A stretch of 64,000 nt of DNA from JBGTFE01 sp041747435 (GTDB taxonomy: Bacteria > Acidobacteriota > Blastocatellia > Pyrinomonadales > Pyrinomonadaceae), in assembly GCA_041747435.1 (NCBI GenBank), contig JBGTFE010000059.1, forward strand, positions 62,001 through 126,000, written 5' to 3'. Each line of letters starts with the position of its first letter. Position 1 is the stretch's first letter. Both the position numbers and the translations under genes were made by a program. Shown here piece after piece: positions 26,801-34,507 of this stretch. Below the pieces are notes generated by a model, which was given only the letters and a program-made list of their open reading frames with translations, was not told the origin of the DNA and searched no databases.

Positions 26801-27348
26801 TTTCGGACATGAATATCCAGAATTTAGGCGATTACGAAGAGATTCACGCGGGCGATCGAATCAGGTTGGCAGGAATTGCGTCGGCTGTCCAGATAAAATA
26901 CAGCAAAAAAGGAAATCGGTTTTGCGTTTTTCGGCTTGAAGATCAGTCCTTCGGAGCAAAGTGTCTGGCGTGGGACGACGTCTATTCCAAGTTTTCCCAT
27001 AGTCTGAAAAATGACGCGCTCTTAATTGTGGAAGGTCGTATTGAGTCTCAAGAAAGTCAGGAGGTCACGCTCATCGTGAGCGATGTTTCGATCCTTAATG
27101 ATGCGATTTCTTCAAAAGCTCGGAGCATCGAGATCACTGTTACCGAAGATAACGCTAACGCTTCATATTTTGAAAGACTCCTTCCAATTCTGGATCGAAA
27201 CAAAGGAAACTGTGAGATCTACTGGAAGATTCCGTTAAATGAGCGATTTACAACAACAATTCTTTCGAGTGGTCTTAATATACAAGGTTCCACGGCACTT
27301 GAAGATATTTTGGTGAAGGAAGGTTGCCGCGTCAAATGGAATTTGTAA
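23821..27348 (+). CDS. dnaE: DNA polymerase III alpha subunit
   Basis: 1175 residues, a full DnaE1-type replicative polymerase. In order: PHP domain (VHLHLHSDYSLLESAIQLKP), palm domain with GPGRGSAAGSLVAYCLG and the catalytic aspartates in MPDIDIDFC, the YRPGPIDGGMIDDFI block, a helix-hairpin-helix region (YGLNAIKGIGTTSVEAII), a clamp-binding motif GQDALFGG (about 941-948), and a C-terminal OB fold (GDRIRLAGIASAVQIKYSKK). The PHP metal motif reads AITDFGNLYG, with Phe where metal-binding PHP domains have His, so this PHP is probably inactive as an exonuclease. accA follows 27 bases later. Confidence 0.97.
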   Translation: MNLNFKAKDFVHLHLHSDYSLLESAIQLKPLAKRLSQLEMQSCAITDFGNLYGAFSFYNVMKAEGIHPIIGYEAFITFGSRFNRDSHIKAGERPYYTLVLLAKDLEGYQNLVYLASKGFTEGFYHKPRLDLEILAEKSKGLIALSSGFTGATQHFLRQNNYDQALEITKQFEEIFGAGNFFIEIQDHGLEEEKKIRKDLEELSKKSEIPLVATNEPYYLTADDARAHEILRAIGEGKTVNDGTRTVFEAANYYVRSAGEMWEIFGTEFPEALNNTLKIAEMCDVRFPDEGKLFLPNYPVPEVSGCQNDLEYFEKVVSEGFATRKENVWLPLIAEGKLKHSLEDYDRRVRKEIETIKSMNFSSYFLIVWDFIRFAKERDIPVGPGRGSAAGSLVAYCLGITDVDPLAYDLLFERFLNPGRISMPDIDIDFCVRGRADVIDHVTNFYGRESVCQIITFGTMASRAAIKDVGRALNMPYGEVERIAKMIPPPVRGRNVSISKALEQVPELKKATETDSQIKDLVDLALRLEGCSRHSSVHAAGVVISPKPLHELVPVSLSNKNELTSQYAMNDLEKAGMLKMDFLALTTLTVISDCLKSLKRKAGIEIDWSKISADDPDTMKLFGDGRTEAIFQFESRGMQEICRRLKPKELEDLSALNALYRPGPIDGGMIDDFIARHRGEKPVRYIVPEMEDILRNTYGILVYQEQIMQLAQKLAGYSLGEADLMRRAMGKKKREEMAVHEEKFINGAVGNKINRRKAEEIFKLMAQFADYGFNRSHSVAYAYLAFQTAYLKAHYPAYFYAAVLTHDADDAAKIYKYTNELRSVGLSLLPPDINESDSEFTPSENAVRYGLNAIKGIGTTSVEAIIRARSAKKFTSLFDFVTRLEQGSVNRRGLESLVSAGAFDSLVPDGVAIGHWRARLFAAVEVALSEAQTVWQNKIRGQDALFGGDQTIRDAMHHNLPEADAWTPQELSRQEKLAIGFYLSNHPLDQYRKILSDMNIQNLGDYEEIHAGDRIRLAGIASAVQIKYSKKGNRFCVFRLEDQSFGAKCLAWDDVYSKFSHSLKNDALLIVEGRIESQESQEVTLIVSDVSILNDAISSKARSIEITVTEDNANASYFERLLPILDRNKGNCEIYWKIPLNERFTTTILSSGLNIQGSTALEDILVKEGCRVKWNL

Positions 27349-27375
27349 GAATCTAACTTCACTGATAAAGGATTT

Positions 27376-28209
27376 ATGAAAGAAGCATTTGATCGCGTTC
27401 AATTAGCCAGGCATCCGGAGCGTCCTTACTCCAGCGATTTGTTTTCGACTATCTTTACCGATTTCTCCGAGCTGCATGGGGACCGGAGATTTGCCGACGA
27501 TCCGGCAATTATTGCCGGGTTAGCAAAGATCGGAGAAATTGAAGTGGCGGTTATCGGTCAGCAAAAAGGTCGGGACACAAACCAAAGACGCTTTAGGAAT
27601 TTCGGCATGCCAAAACCTGAGGGCTATCGCAAAGCGTTGCGAATAATGAAGTTGGCTGAAAAATTCGGTCGTCCCGTGATCACTTTTGTCGATACGCCCG
27701 GAGCCTATCCCGGCATCGACGCTGAAGAACGCGGGCAAGCCGAAGCGATCGCCTTTAACTTGCGTGAGATGATGAATCTTAAGGTTTCTACGGTCGTTGT
27801 CATTTTGGGCGAAGGCGGTTCCGGCGGCGCTCTAGCGATTGGAGTCGGAGACCGCGTTTTGATGATGGAAAATGCCGTTTATTCTGTAATTTCGCCGGAA
27901 GGCTGCGCCGCAATTCTCTGGAAAGACGCCGCGCAGGCGAGTAATGCCGCCGCCAGTCTACGCTTAACGGCAACCGACTTAGCGAGTCTAGGTCTCGTTG
28001 ACGAAGTTATCTCGGAACGATCCGAATGGAAACTCAGTGCCGACGAGGCATCAAACCAACAAAAAAAAGCGGACGACTTCCAGAAAATCGCCGATGGCTT
28101 AAAAATCGTTATCCTAAAACATTTAAAAAGCCTTGGTAATTTAGACGCCAACAAAAGGATCGACTTGCGTTATGAAAAATTCAGGAATATGGGCGTCTGG
28201 ACAACTTAG
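27376..28209 (+). CDS. accA: Acetyl-CoA carboxylase carboxyltransferase subunit alpha
   Basis: 277 residues. It forms the carboxyltransferase with AccD to make malonyl-CoA for fatty-acid synthesis. Blocks are VQLARHPERPYSSDLF, LHGDRRFADDPAIIAGLA, NFGMPKPEGYRKALRIM, the active-site loop GEGGSGGALAIG and VISPEGCAAILWKDA. It is about 40 residues shorter than most AccA proteins: the N-terminal helical extension is missing. The start is well supported by AAAGGA just before the ATG. It is placed behind dnaE, an arrangement seen in other bacteria. A hairpin follows 27 bases after the stop. Confidence 0.96.
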   Translation: MKEAFDRVQLARHPERPYSSDLFSTIFTDFSELHGDRRFADDPAIIAGLAKIGEIEVAVIGQQKGRDTNQRRFRNFGMPKPEGYRKALRIMKLAEKFGRPVITFVDTPGAYPGIDAEERGQAEAIAFNLREMMNLKVSTVVVILGEGGSGGALAIGVGDRVLMMENAVYSVISPEGCAAILWKDAAQASNAAASLRLTATDLASLGLVDEVISERSEWKLSADEASNQQKKADDFQKIADGLKIVILKHLKSLGNLDANKRIDLRYEKFRNMGVWTT

Positions 28210-28235
28210 CCATTCGGCAGGGAGCCTGACCGGAA

Positions 28236-28271
28236 ATACCGCGCGCTAAACTTCAACGCGGTATATCTTTT
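28236..28271 (+). terminator. Rho-independent terminator after dnaE-accA
   Basis: ATACCGCG (28236-28243) pairs perfectly with CGCGGTAT (28257-28264) over a 13-base loop, followed by ATCTTTTTG. It lies between the convergent accA and ssb genes. Confidence 0.6.
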
Positions 28272-28278
28272 TGCCAAC

Positions 28279-28713
28279 TTAGAAAGGAATTTCGTCGTCA
28301 GATGCGGGAGCCGGCGTTCCGCTAAATTCTTGAGTATTCGAGTCCTCAGCTTCGGATGTATGTGATCCGGATGATTCTTCACCGCGCCCGCTTCCGATAA
28401 ACTGCATATCTGTTGCCTGCACTTCCAGCGTATAGCGATTGTTGCCGTCTCGATCTGTCCATTCTTCAACTTTAAGGCGTCCCTCGATATAAATGGGGCT
28501 GCCTTTTGTTAAGTATTTCGAAGCATTTTCCGCCTGTCTGCGCCAGAGCGTGACCCTAAACCATGTTGTAGTATCTTGTAATTCGCCTGTTTTATCGCGC
28601 TTTTTATCGTTTACGGCGACTGAAAAATTACATACAGCATCGCCTTGGGGGGTGTATCGCAGCTCCGGGTCGCGTCCCAGATTTCCGACAATAATGATCT
28701 TGTTGAAAGACAT
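28279..28713 (-). CDS. ssb: Single-stranded DNA-binding protein
   Basis: 144 residues. The OB-fold domain covers about residues 1-108 (SFNKIIIVGNLGRDPELRYT, VCNFSVAVNDKKRD, TTWFRVTLWRRQAENASKYL, GSPIYIEGRLKVEEW). A flexible acidic tail ends in DDEIPF, the tip that recruits partner proteins such as RecO, encoded in the same window. GGAG sits 7 bases before the ATG. It is transcribed divergently from the beta-propeller gene. Confidence 0.97.
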   Translation of the reverse strand: MSFNKIIIVGNLGRDPELRYTPQGDAVCNFSVAVNDKKRDKTGELQDTTTWFRVTLWRRQAENASKYLTKGSPIYIEGRLKVEEWTDRDGNNRYTLEVQATDMQFIGSGRGEESSGSHTSEAEDSNTQEFSGTPAPASDDEIPF

Positions 28714-28760
28714 AGTTTTACTCCATTATTTTTTTTTAATTTATTAGAAAACTTTTTCGG

Positions 28761-28790
28761 ATATTACCGTCATCCATCTAAATTGGTCAA
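28761..28790 (-). promoter_or_regulatory. Candidate sigma70 promoter of ssb
   Basis: On the minus strand TTGACC (28785-28790, 5 of 6), an 18-base spacer and TAATAT (28761-28766, 4 of 6) lie about 48 bases upstream of the ssb ATG. Confidence 0.45.
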
Positions 28791-28855
28791 GCCGGTAAGT
28801 GTTAATTTTAGTTTTCAATACTATAATAGATTTCACAATTCTTTTCACACGATCA

Positions 28856-30007
28856 ATGAGACGAAAATACCCTTACGCGAATTTCTACTACATAATTCTT
28901 TTTATCCTATGCCTGTTCCCGTTCGACGGGGTAACTGGACAGGAGCGAACTGATTCGATCACAAATTTTACGAAATGCTGGCAAACGCCGTCCGAAAACT
29001 TGTCAGGCACTCTCATTGCGTCCGATAACGATTTAATTTACACCACCACGGTTCCTAATACCATTCAAGCGCTAAACGCCAGCAACGGTAGCGGCATTTG
29101 GGCTTCAACTCTCAAAGGACGAATTTTCGGGAAAATTCTTGTTGGCGGCGGCAATCTTGTAGTAATAAATGAAGTCGAAACCAACGAGGCAATGGAATCG
29201 CGGAATCTCGATCGGGATTCGCCAGGGCGGTCGCTCACTGCCGTGAATCTCGTCAGTGGGCTTACCGGGTGGACAAAACCGATCTCCGGCGAGGGCGAGG
29301 TATTTCTTTATGGATTTGGGGATTTCTTTATTGGCGTGTACCAAAGCGGGGTTGTGAATCTTATTTCGTTTGAAAATGGGAAACTGCTTCGGGAAATAGA
29401 CCTCAAGCAAGGCATATCAGCCGCGGGTTATTCCGACGGTGTCCTTGCTCTTGGCACTCTCGACAAAAAGCTCCATTTTTTTTCCGTTCCTGGCAGTGAG
29501 TTTATCAATCTTATCTCAGTCGAGGAAATTCCGGTGAAAATTTTTGTCGCGGATGGTAAGAACGTGCTTTGGGCGGATAAAAGAGGAGTTTTACGCCGGT
29601 TGGATCTGGTTCAGAAAAAAACGATTTGGAAGCGAAGATTTGGAGGCGAAATATCCAGTATAGTAAATAGTCCAAACGGCGTTTTGGTCTCGTCGCTTGA
29701 TAACTTCGTTTATCTTTTTGACATCGATAGTGGAAAAATTAAGTGGAAGCGACGATTTTCCGGAAGAATCGTTGAAGAACCAGTCGTCGCGCGCGAGTTC
29801 GCCGCGGTATTTGCCTATGGTGACTTGAGCAGTTTTGTTATGAGTTTGGAAACAGGAGAAGTAGTTGACATTCTCACATTATCAGACGGAAACTACTTCA
29901 CCGGAAAACCTGTCTTTGCAGGTGATCTGATGATCTTCCCTACCCTGAATGCTTTAGTCGCATTTGGTGTCGGCGATTGTAGGGCAAACAAAAAGACAGA
30001 TAAATAA
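28856..30007 (+). CDS. Secreted PQQ-type beta-propeller repeat protein
   Basis: 383 residues from the ATG at 28856; an earlier in-frame GTG (28799) would bury the signal peptide. Residues 1-28 are basic then strongly hydrophobic and end DGVTGQ, a Sec signal peptide or anchor. The rest consists of repeated beta-propeller blades with the PQQ-like pattern: IQALNASNGSGIWASTLKG, LTAVNLVSGLTGWTKPISG, VYLFDIDSGKIKWKRRFSG. The blades resemble those of BamB and of PQQ dehydrogenases, but no PQQ-binding or catalytic residues can be picked out. It is probably a periplasmic scaffold. It is not in an operon. Confidence 0.82.
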   Translation: MRRKYPYANFYYIILFILCLFPFDGVTGQERTDSITNFTKCWQTPSENLSGTLIASDNDLIYTTTVPNTIQALNASNGSGIWASTLKGRIFGKILVGGGNLVVINEVETNEAMESRNLDRDSPGRSLTAVNLVSGLTGWTKPISGEGEVFLYGFGDFFIGVYQSGVVNLISFENGKLLREIDLKQGISAAGYSDGVLALGTLDKKLHFFSVPGSEFINLISVEEIPVKIFVADGKNVLWADKRGVLRRLDLVQKKTIWKRRFGGEISSIVNSPNGVLVSSLDNFVYLFDIDSGKIKWKRRFSGRIVEEPVVAREFAAVFAYGDLSSFVMSLETGEVVDILTLSDGNYFTGKPVFAGDLMIFPTLNALVAFGVGDCRANKKTDK

Positions 30008-30042
30008 TATCTGCCTAAAAAAGCGTTAGTTTAATTTTGGTG

Positions 30043-30273
30043 TCAGTGCGTTTTGGAATATTCATTCATCATCGCGTAAATTTCGTCTTTTATTGAAAGC
30101 TTCTTTTTTTTCAGAGTCGATTCCTCGAGTAATTCCTCATCATTGGGATAGGTTAGACCGGCTAATTCATCTAAGCGTTTTTCATAGTCTTGATGTTGTT
30201 GTACTAAATCGCGAAAAGTCTGATTCCGTTTCAGGAGTTCGTCCCGAACCGTATCGACCGTTGACATATCCAT
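30043..30273 (-). CDS. DUF465 (YdcH-like) small protein
   Basis: 76 residues, helical. The centre, LVQQHQDYEKRLDELAGL followed by a Lys-rich KKKKLSIKDEIYAMM, matches the DUF465/YdcH family of short coiled-coil hairpins. These are cytoplasmic proteins of unknown function. It stands alone: 166 bases without a gene separate it from rimI, and the beta-propeller gene is convergent 35 bases away. Confidence 0.85.
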   Translation of the reverse strand: MDMSTVDTVRDELLKRNQTFRDLVQQHQDYEKRLDELAGLTYPNDEELLEESTLKKKKLSIKDEIYAMMNEYSKTH

Positions 30274-30439
30274 GGCAATTTTCTCTCCCTTTCCTTTTGA
30301 AGTTGCAGTTTTTTCGCTGATCCGAATTCTCTCGTGTCGGCAAATCGACGCGGTCGTCAGCGGATTCTACAAAAGATGTTATCTTAGAAATGTTCGCGAG
30401 GCAAGTTTCCCACCGGCTTGTGTTTTACATGGTCGACTG

Positions 30440-30946
30440 TCATTTCCTGTCCGAAACCGTTAGTCTCATAACTACCGCGTCTTCAGCCGGCGCGCGATAA
30501 AATCTCTTTCTTGAATACGCGTTTGCGAACCCCAGCTCTTTGTAAAAGTAGGCTGCGGCGTGATTCGATTTTCTTAATTCCAACCAGGCTTCGGAAACGT
30601 GCTCGGCTTTTTGGTTGGACAGTAGACAACGCATTAATTCCCTGCCGATCCCAAGATTCCGAAATTCCGTTTTAACCGCAATATTACAGAGCTCTAATTC
30701 GTTGAATTTATTGTCCGCGATCGTGCCAACTCCTGACATTACGAGCCGCGCGATCGCAAACCCAGTTATCAGGTCTCCCTTTTTTGCGACCAGCGAAATT
30801 GAACTTTCCCTTTTTATTTCGTTTGTATAATCTTCAAGCGACCACGGCGAGAGTTTGCATTCGAGCTCGAGCTTTTTAACCTGTTCGACGTCGCCCGAGG
30901 TCATTGGCAGAATATAGGCATCAATGGCTTTCGTGTAGTCAACCAT
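30440..30946 (-). CDS. rimI: RimI-type ribosomal protein S18 alanine N-acetyltransferase
   Basis: 168 residues, a GNAT fold. The acetyl-CoA site is RNLGIGRELM, preceded by LCNIAVKTEFR; the end AYFYKELGFANAYSRKRFYR matches RimI (AxxxYxxxGF, then RxxYY-like). The ATG at 30946 is chosen over an upstream in-frame ATG at 30976 because that one lies within tsaB. The chosen start is 4 bases past the tsaB stop. tsaB-rimI is a common pair in bacteria, which supports the RimI assignment over a generic GNAT. Confidence 0.9.
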   Translation of the reverse strand: MVDYTKAIDAYILPMTSGDVEQVKKLELECKLSPWSLEDYTNEIKRESSISLVAKKGDLITGFAIARLVMSGVGTIADNKFNELELCNIAVKTEFRNLGIGRELMRCLLSNQKAEHVSEAWLELRKSNHAAAYFYKELGFANAYSRKRFYRAPAEDAVVMRLTVSDRK

Positions 30947-30950
30947 AACC

Positions 30951-31613
30951 TTAAAGAATTCTGGTATCTTCGGCATAGATTGGTGTTAGTCGTGACCCTG
31001 AAGCGATGACTTCACTTCCCAATCCAATATATTTGGCGAGATTATCGATGTAAGTTATTTGCTTTTTGTTTATATTGAGCCTTAAGGCTTCGATATGCTC
31101 GAGACTTGGACGCAAGCCGGAATGAAGGATAAGACGTACGAAATTCGATTTCTGGAGTTCGCTCCCGAACTTTTTCATTGATCCTATTTGCGGTTTGTTC
31201 TTGGCGGAATCGAACGTGCTGCTATGATCAAAAATTTGCCAACAAATCTCATTTTCTCCGAGTCCGAAAGCGGTTATTATTCGCCCGGAAACGTTCGAAC
31301 CTAACGCCATCGCTTCAAACAGGGGAATTCCTAAACATTTACATCCAAAAGCTTTCGACAGCCCAATGGTTGTCGCGATGCCGGCTCGGATGCCGGTAAA
31401 GCTGCCGGGACCGGTGGAGATCGCAATTTTTCCGATCTCTTCCCTGCGGACTCTTCCCCGCTCCAGCAAATTCTCTATCTCCGGAATCAAATTTTCGGAA
31501 GTACTTCGCTTTCCCGTCCCGATCCAATTAGTAATTTCATTACCATTCTTCAATAGAGAAAGACTTCCGAACGAGACTCCGCTTTCTATCGATAAAACTA
31601 TTGTACCGCTCAT
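30951..31613 (-). CDS. tsaB: tRNA threonylcarbamoyladenosine biosynthesis protein TsaB
   Basis: 220 residues. TsaB is the inactive Kae1/ASKHA paralogue that supports TsaD and TsaE in forming t6A37 on tRNAs. Signs are VLSIESGVSFGSLSLLKNG at the start and the family hallmark ISTGPGSFTGIRAGIATTIG (about 68-87), then GIPLFEAMA. The C-terminal half is degenerate, as usual for TsaB. It is co-transcribed with rimI. The upstream 167-base gap (31614-31780) holds the terminator of the polysaccharide locus. Confidence 0.94.
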   Translation of the reverse strand: MSGTIVLSIESGVSFGSLSLLKNGNEITNWIGTGKRSTSENLIPEIENLLERGRVRREEIGKIAISTGPGSFTGIRAGIATTIGLSKAFGCKCLGIPLFEAMALGSNVSGRIITAFGLGENEICWQIFDHSSTFDSAKNKPQIGSMKKFGSELQKSNFVRLILHSGLRPSLEHIEALRLNINKKQITYIDNLAKYIGLGSEVIASGSRLTPIYAEDTRIL

Positions 31614-31710
31614 TGATTTTGTGTGATGGTCAGTTAGCGGATCTTCAATTATAAGACCCTGGCATCGAAGGCATCCTCTCGTTTGTCTCTGAAATCATTG
31701 AGATCGAGAG

Positions 31711-31755
31711 TACAAAATACAAAGAGCGGCAAAGACTTGAACTCTTCGCCACTCT
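31711..31755 (-). terminator. Rho-independent terminator ending the polysaccharide locus
   Basis: Read on the minus strand, 31755-31743 pairs with 31735-31723 over 13 positions (11 Watson-Crick and two G-U) with a 7-base loop. The T-rich run TTGTATTTTGTA follows. It lies 25 bases after the stop of the PqqD-domain gene, so the PqqD and HPr-kinase-like genes are the last members of the long minus-strand unit. Confidence 0.8.
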
Positions 31756-31780
31756 CATTAAAACGTTAGTAATCTTTCAA

Positions 31781-32266
31781 TTACGGAATGCATTGTCCGG
31801 CTACAGTATTGCAGTTGTTCGGATTCGGGCAACTAGTTTGCGCTACGCAGCTGCCGGGTGATGTACAGGCGCAGGAGGCGGTTGCCATCACGCTGGACGG
31901 CGCGGCAAGCGACGCGACAATCGGCAGCGCAATCACGGAGGCGAATCCGATCTTTTTAATGACTTCACGCCGGGTTTGTCCCTTGATCCGTCTCGCCACA
32001 TTCTCGGTAAGAAGATCCTTGGCGTTTAATTGTTCAATTGCCAACCAAACCAAATCCTCTTCCACACGGCTCCCAAACCCATTCTCAAGTGACTTAGTAA
32101 TATCCGCGACCGAATTATTGCCATCACAAGACTTCCAAACTAACGCCGCCGTCTTATTGAGACAATGCGCTTTATTGGTGTCTAGATCATAGATCAAAAC
32201 TTCCTCCGGCATTTCCTGTACTACCAATCCTTGTTTGCGAGCCACCGGAATTTGCGAGTTATTCAT
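31781..32266 (-). CDS. PqqD-domain protein with Tat-like segment and six-cysteine tail
   Basis: 161 residues in three parts. Residues 8-88 form a PqqD-like (RiPP recognition element) winged helix: VLIYDLDTNKAHCLNKTAAL with VWKSCDG and a helical end. Residues 97-129 look like an internal twin-arginine signal: QTRREVIKKIGFASV followed by a hydrophobic run and SSVMATA. Residues 130-161 are a small tail rich in Cys, Pro, Ser, Asn and Thr, with cysteines at 132, 134, 140, 146, 152 and 159. The ribosome-binding site GGAGGAG is strong. The design suggests a peptide tail carried by its own recognition domain and perhaps exported, or a membrane-anchored PqqD protein. No radical-SAM, cyclodehydratase or lanthionine enzyme is nearby. 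Upstream is an HPr-kinase-like gene. The domain calls are fairly sure; the role is unknown. Confidence 0.8.
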   Translation of the reverse strand: MNNSQIPVARKQGLVVQEMPEEVLIYDLDTNKAHCLNKTAALVWKSCDGNNSVADITKSLENGFGSRVEEDLVWLAIEQLNAKDLLTENVARRIKGQTRREVIKKIGFASVIALPIVASLAAPSSVMATASCACTSPGSCVAQTSCPNPNNCNTVAGQCIP

Positions 32267-32321
32267 TTTTTCTCCTCCGCTTAATTAACAATTTAGATAA
32301 AAACCTAATAGGTGCAATGTT

Positions 32322-33158
32322 TTATTTCACATTAGTTTCATACAACTCAAACAATAAGTCAATGAAACCTTTTGCCTCAGACCGTTTACTTTTGGCGATT
32401 ATGGCACGATTTACTATTTTATTCAAGACTCGCAATGAGAATTCCGGGTCATGTCTTATCGGGATCGTATGCGGAACGATCTCGAGTATCGCCCGTCCCT
32501 CACTTAGAATTTCGGGTTCCCACTTTGCGCCGGGTTCAAATTGGGTGATTAACACCATACCGACGGGCAGCGGTGCGCTGCTTGTTTTGCCGCCCAGGGA
32601 AGTTGCCGAATATTCAGTTTGCTCGTATTTATCCACCATTTCGCGCAAAGAAAGCGTTTTCGGGAAGGGATGAACAAGTCCGTTTTCATCTAAAACCGCG
32701 TATTCGTCGGACAAATATAGAGCACCGCGTTTAATGAGTTCGGCAACGAGCGTCGATTTCCCTTGAAAGCTTTGCGCCGGAAAAACAATCGCTTTTCCCT
32801 TCCACCCGACCACGCCCGCGTGCAAAAAGACTCTCGACACCGCAAATTCAGCGACAGTCAACCGAAGTCGAGAACAAAAAAATTTGAACATGTTCTCCTC
32901 TGAATCTCCACTCGTCATCAGCTCGCCGTCTTTATACAGCTCATAAAGACGGTCGTTGTTGACAGTTATCAGAAAATCATGTTTCGGTTTCAATCGACTA
33001 TGAAGGACAAAGCAATTTGGAAAAATGCTCGGCAGATGATCCTTTATTTTCTGTAAAAATTCTCCGCTATTCGATCCAACCGCAATTTTAACGCCGTAAG
33101 AATCAAATTTGAATCGGTAACGACGTTCCAAACAAGGAGCCTTTTTTTTTATGTTCAT
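32322..33158 (-). CDS. HPr-kinase-like (HprK-related) ATPase
   Basis: 278 residues from the ATG at 33158. The frame is open back to 33428, but that part overlaps the glycosyltransferase gene and has no other good start; no clear ribosome-binding site is seen. The core resembles the HprK/PEP-carboxykinase-like P-loop kinases: the strand HAGVVGWKGKAIVFPAQSFQ leads into GKSTLVAEL (Walker A, with PAQSFQGKST in place of GESGIGKS), then ALYLSDEYAVLDENG, where the SDE supplies acidic metal residues. It lacks the N-terminal domain and HPr-binding context of true HprK. Relatives sit beside PqqD or lasso-peptide genes, where some phosphorylate peptides. Here it precedes the PqqD-tail gene by 55 bases. 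Confidence 0.78.
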   Translation of the reverse strand: MNIKKKAPCLERRYRFKFDSYGVKIAVGSNSGEFLQKIKDHLPSIFPNCFVLHSRLKPKHDFLITVNNDRLYELYKDGELMTSGDSEENMFKFFCSRLRLTVAEFAVSRVFLHAGVVGWKGKAIVFPAQSFQGKSTLVAELIKRGALYLSDEYAVLDENGLVHPFPKTLSLREMVDKYEQTEYSATSLGGKTSSAPLPVGMVLITQFEPGAKWEPEILSEGRAILEIVPHTIPIRHDPEFSLRVLNKIVNRAIIAKSKRSEAKGFIDLLFELYETNVK

Positions 33159-33243
33159 TTGTAAAAAGCCGAAATCAACTGTTAATTCACGTTCTGAGTT
33201 GCGGGAAAAAAGTGGTCTTTGATTTTCGACTCTGGAAAACCGA

Positions 33244-34476
33244 TCACCTAAGCGAATTCTTATATTTCTCAAGCGCCGCTGCGAGCGAATATTTTTCCAA
33301 TGCGGCTCGGCGCGAATTTTCTCCGAGTTCTGCAAGGATTTCGCTATCTGCATAAATTTTGCGAATCGTTCGGAAAAGCTCTTCGGGATCATTTGGTGAA
33401 ACCGTCCATCCGACGTGTTCTTCCTCAATTACGCGCGCTACCTCGGAGTTCGCGTCGACGAGCGCCAATATCGGCTTGCCAACCGCCAAAATATTATATG
33501 TACGGCTTGGCATCGCTACACCGCGCATTTTTCCGACCAGCGAAACGATCGCTACATCGCAAGCATTTAAAAAATCAATTTGTTCCTTCCTCGGTTTGGG
33601 CGCTAATACGGTTACGTTTTTGAGGTTTCTTTCGCTTACTTCCCTTTCAAGCCACTTCCGTTTCACGCCGGCGCCGAGAAAAATAAAATGAAAGTGTTCA
33701 TCGGTTTTTAGTTTTTCTGCGCACTCGATTATGCTTTCGAGGTCATGCGGAGGTCCCATATTTCCCGCATATAAAAATACAAATTTCTCCGACAAGTCAA
33801 GTTCCCGGAGCAATCGATTTTCCTCCCGCGGCTGCGGTTCAAGCTGTTCCAGATCAGCCCAATTCGGAATATAGTCTATCGGAATATCGAGTCCGAGCGT
33901 TTTCTTCTCCACAAGCTCGTGCATGTCGCGTCCGACAACTATGATCTTCGCGGTGTGTTTATAAAGCCATCGGTTAAAGAAGTCGAGAATCCTCGCAAAA
34001 AGAGAATTTTCCGACAATGTTCCTACGGCGACCAAGATTTCCGGATATTTATCGTGAATAAGAAGCACGTAGCTCGCGCCGCGCACGAGCCCGGCGACGG
34101 CGGTGATAAAAGGCAGGCTCGGCGGAGCCGTAACTACAAGAATTTTGTCGCCCTTTCGAAAATTGAAAAGAGCTTTCCAGAAGGTAGATAAGCTCAGCGT
34201 GATCATATTGATCAGGCGGTAAAGAATTACGTTCTTGTCGAGTGTGGTTCCAAACGGTCGGAAAATAGTAACGTTCTTGCAAATTTCCTTTTTCGGCGCG
34301 CGAATTCCTCGCCCCGAGTAATTCGGCTGCCCGCAAATCACGCTTACCGTAAAATCTTCGGTCAATCCTTCGGCAATTTGCGTGAGATAATAACCCGTCG
34401 ATGTTTCTTCGGGATAGTAAAGCTCGGTTACGACCCAAAGCTTCTTTTTGCGCTCGGTTTTATCGGTTTCTTTCAC
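33244..34476 (-). CDS. Glycosyltransferase family 4 (WbuB-like)
   Basis: 410 residues. It is a retaining GT-B enzyme. The N-terminal half has LWVVTELYYPEETSTGYYLT, QPNYSGRG and the membrane-facing LPFITAVAGLV. The C-terminal donor half has FVFLYAGNMGPPHDLESIIE and the RTYNILAVGKPILALVDANS loop with E-x7-E-type geometry. It resembles WbuB, the transferase that adds L-FucNAc or L-QuiNAc in E. coli O antigens. That fits the three sugar-nucleotide genes just upstream. Confidence 0.9.
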   Translation of the reverse strand: MKETDKTERKKKLWVVTELYYPEETSTGYYLTQIAEGLTEDFTVSVICGQPNYSGRGIRAPKKEICKNVTIFRPFGTTLDKNVILYRLINMITLSLSTFWKALFNFRKGDKILVVTAPPSLPFITAVAGLVRGASYVLLIHDKYPEILVAVGTLSENSLFARILDFFNRWLYKHTAKIIVVGRDMHELVEKKTLGLDIPIDYIPNWADLEQLEPQPREENRLLRELDLSEKFVFLYAGNMGPPHDLESIIECAEKLKTDEHFHFIFLGAGVKRKWLEREVSERNLKNVTVLAPKPRKEQIDFLNACDVAIVSLVGKMRGVAMPSRTYNILAVGKPILALVDANSEVARVIEEEHVGWTVSPNDPEELFRTIRKIYADSEILAELGENSRRAALEKYSLAAALEKYKNSLR

Positions 34477-34507
34477 GAATTATGTCTGACAGCAGCAAAC
34501 GTAGACT

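Noticed and set aside
33159..33428. N-terminal extension of the HPr-kinase-like protein
   Set aside because: The first part overlaps the glycosyltransferase gene by about 185 bases, and the extension is basic and low in conservation-like character. I could not exclude a non-ATG start in the 85-base gap.
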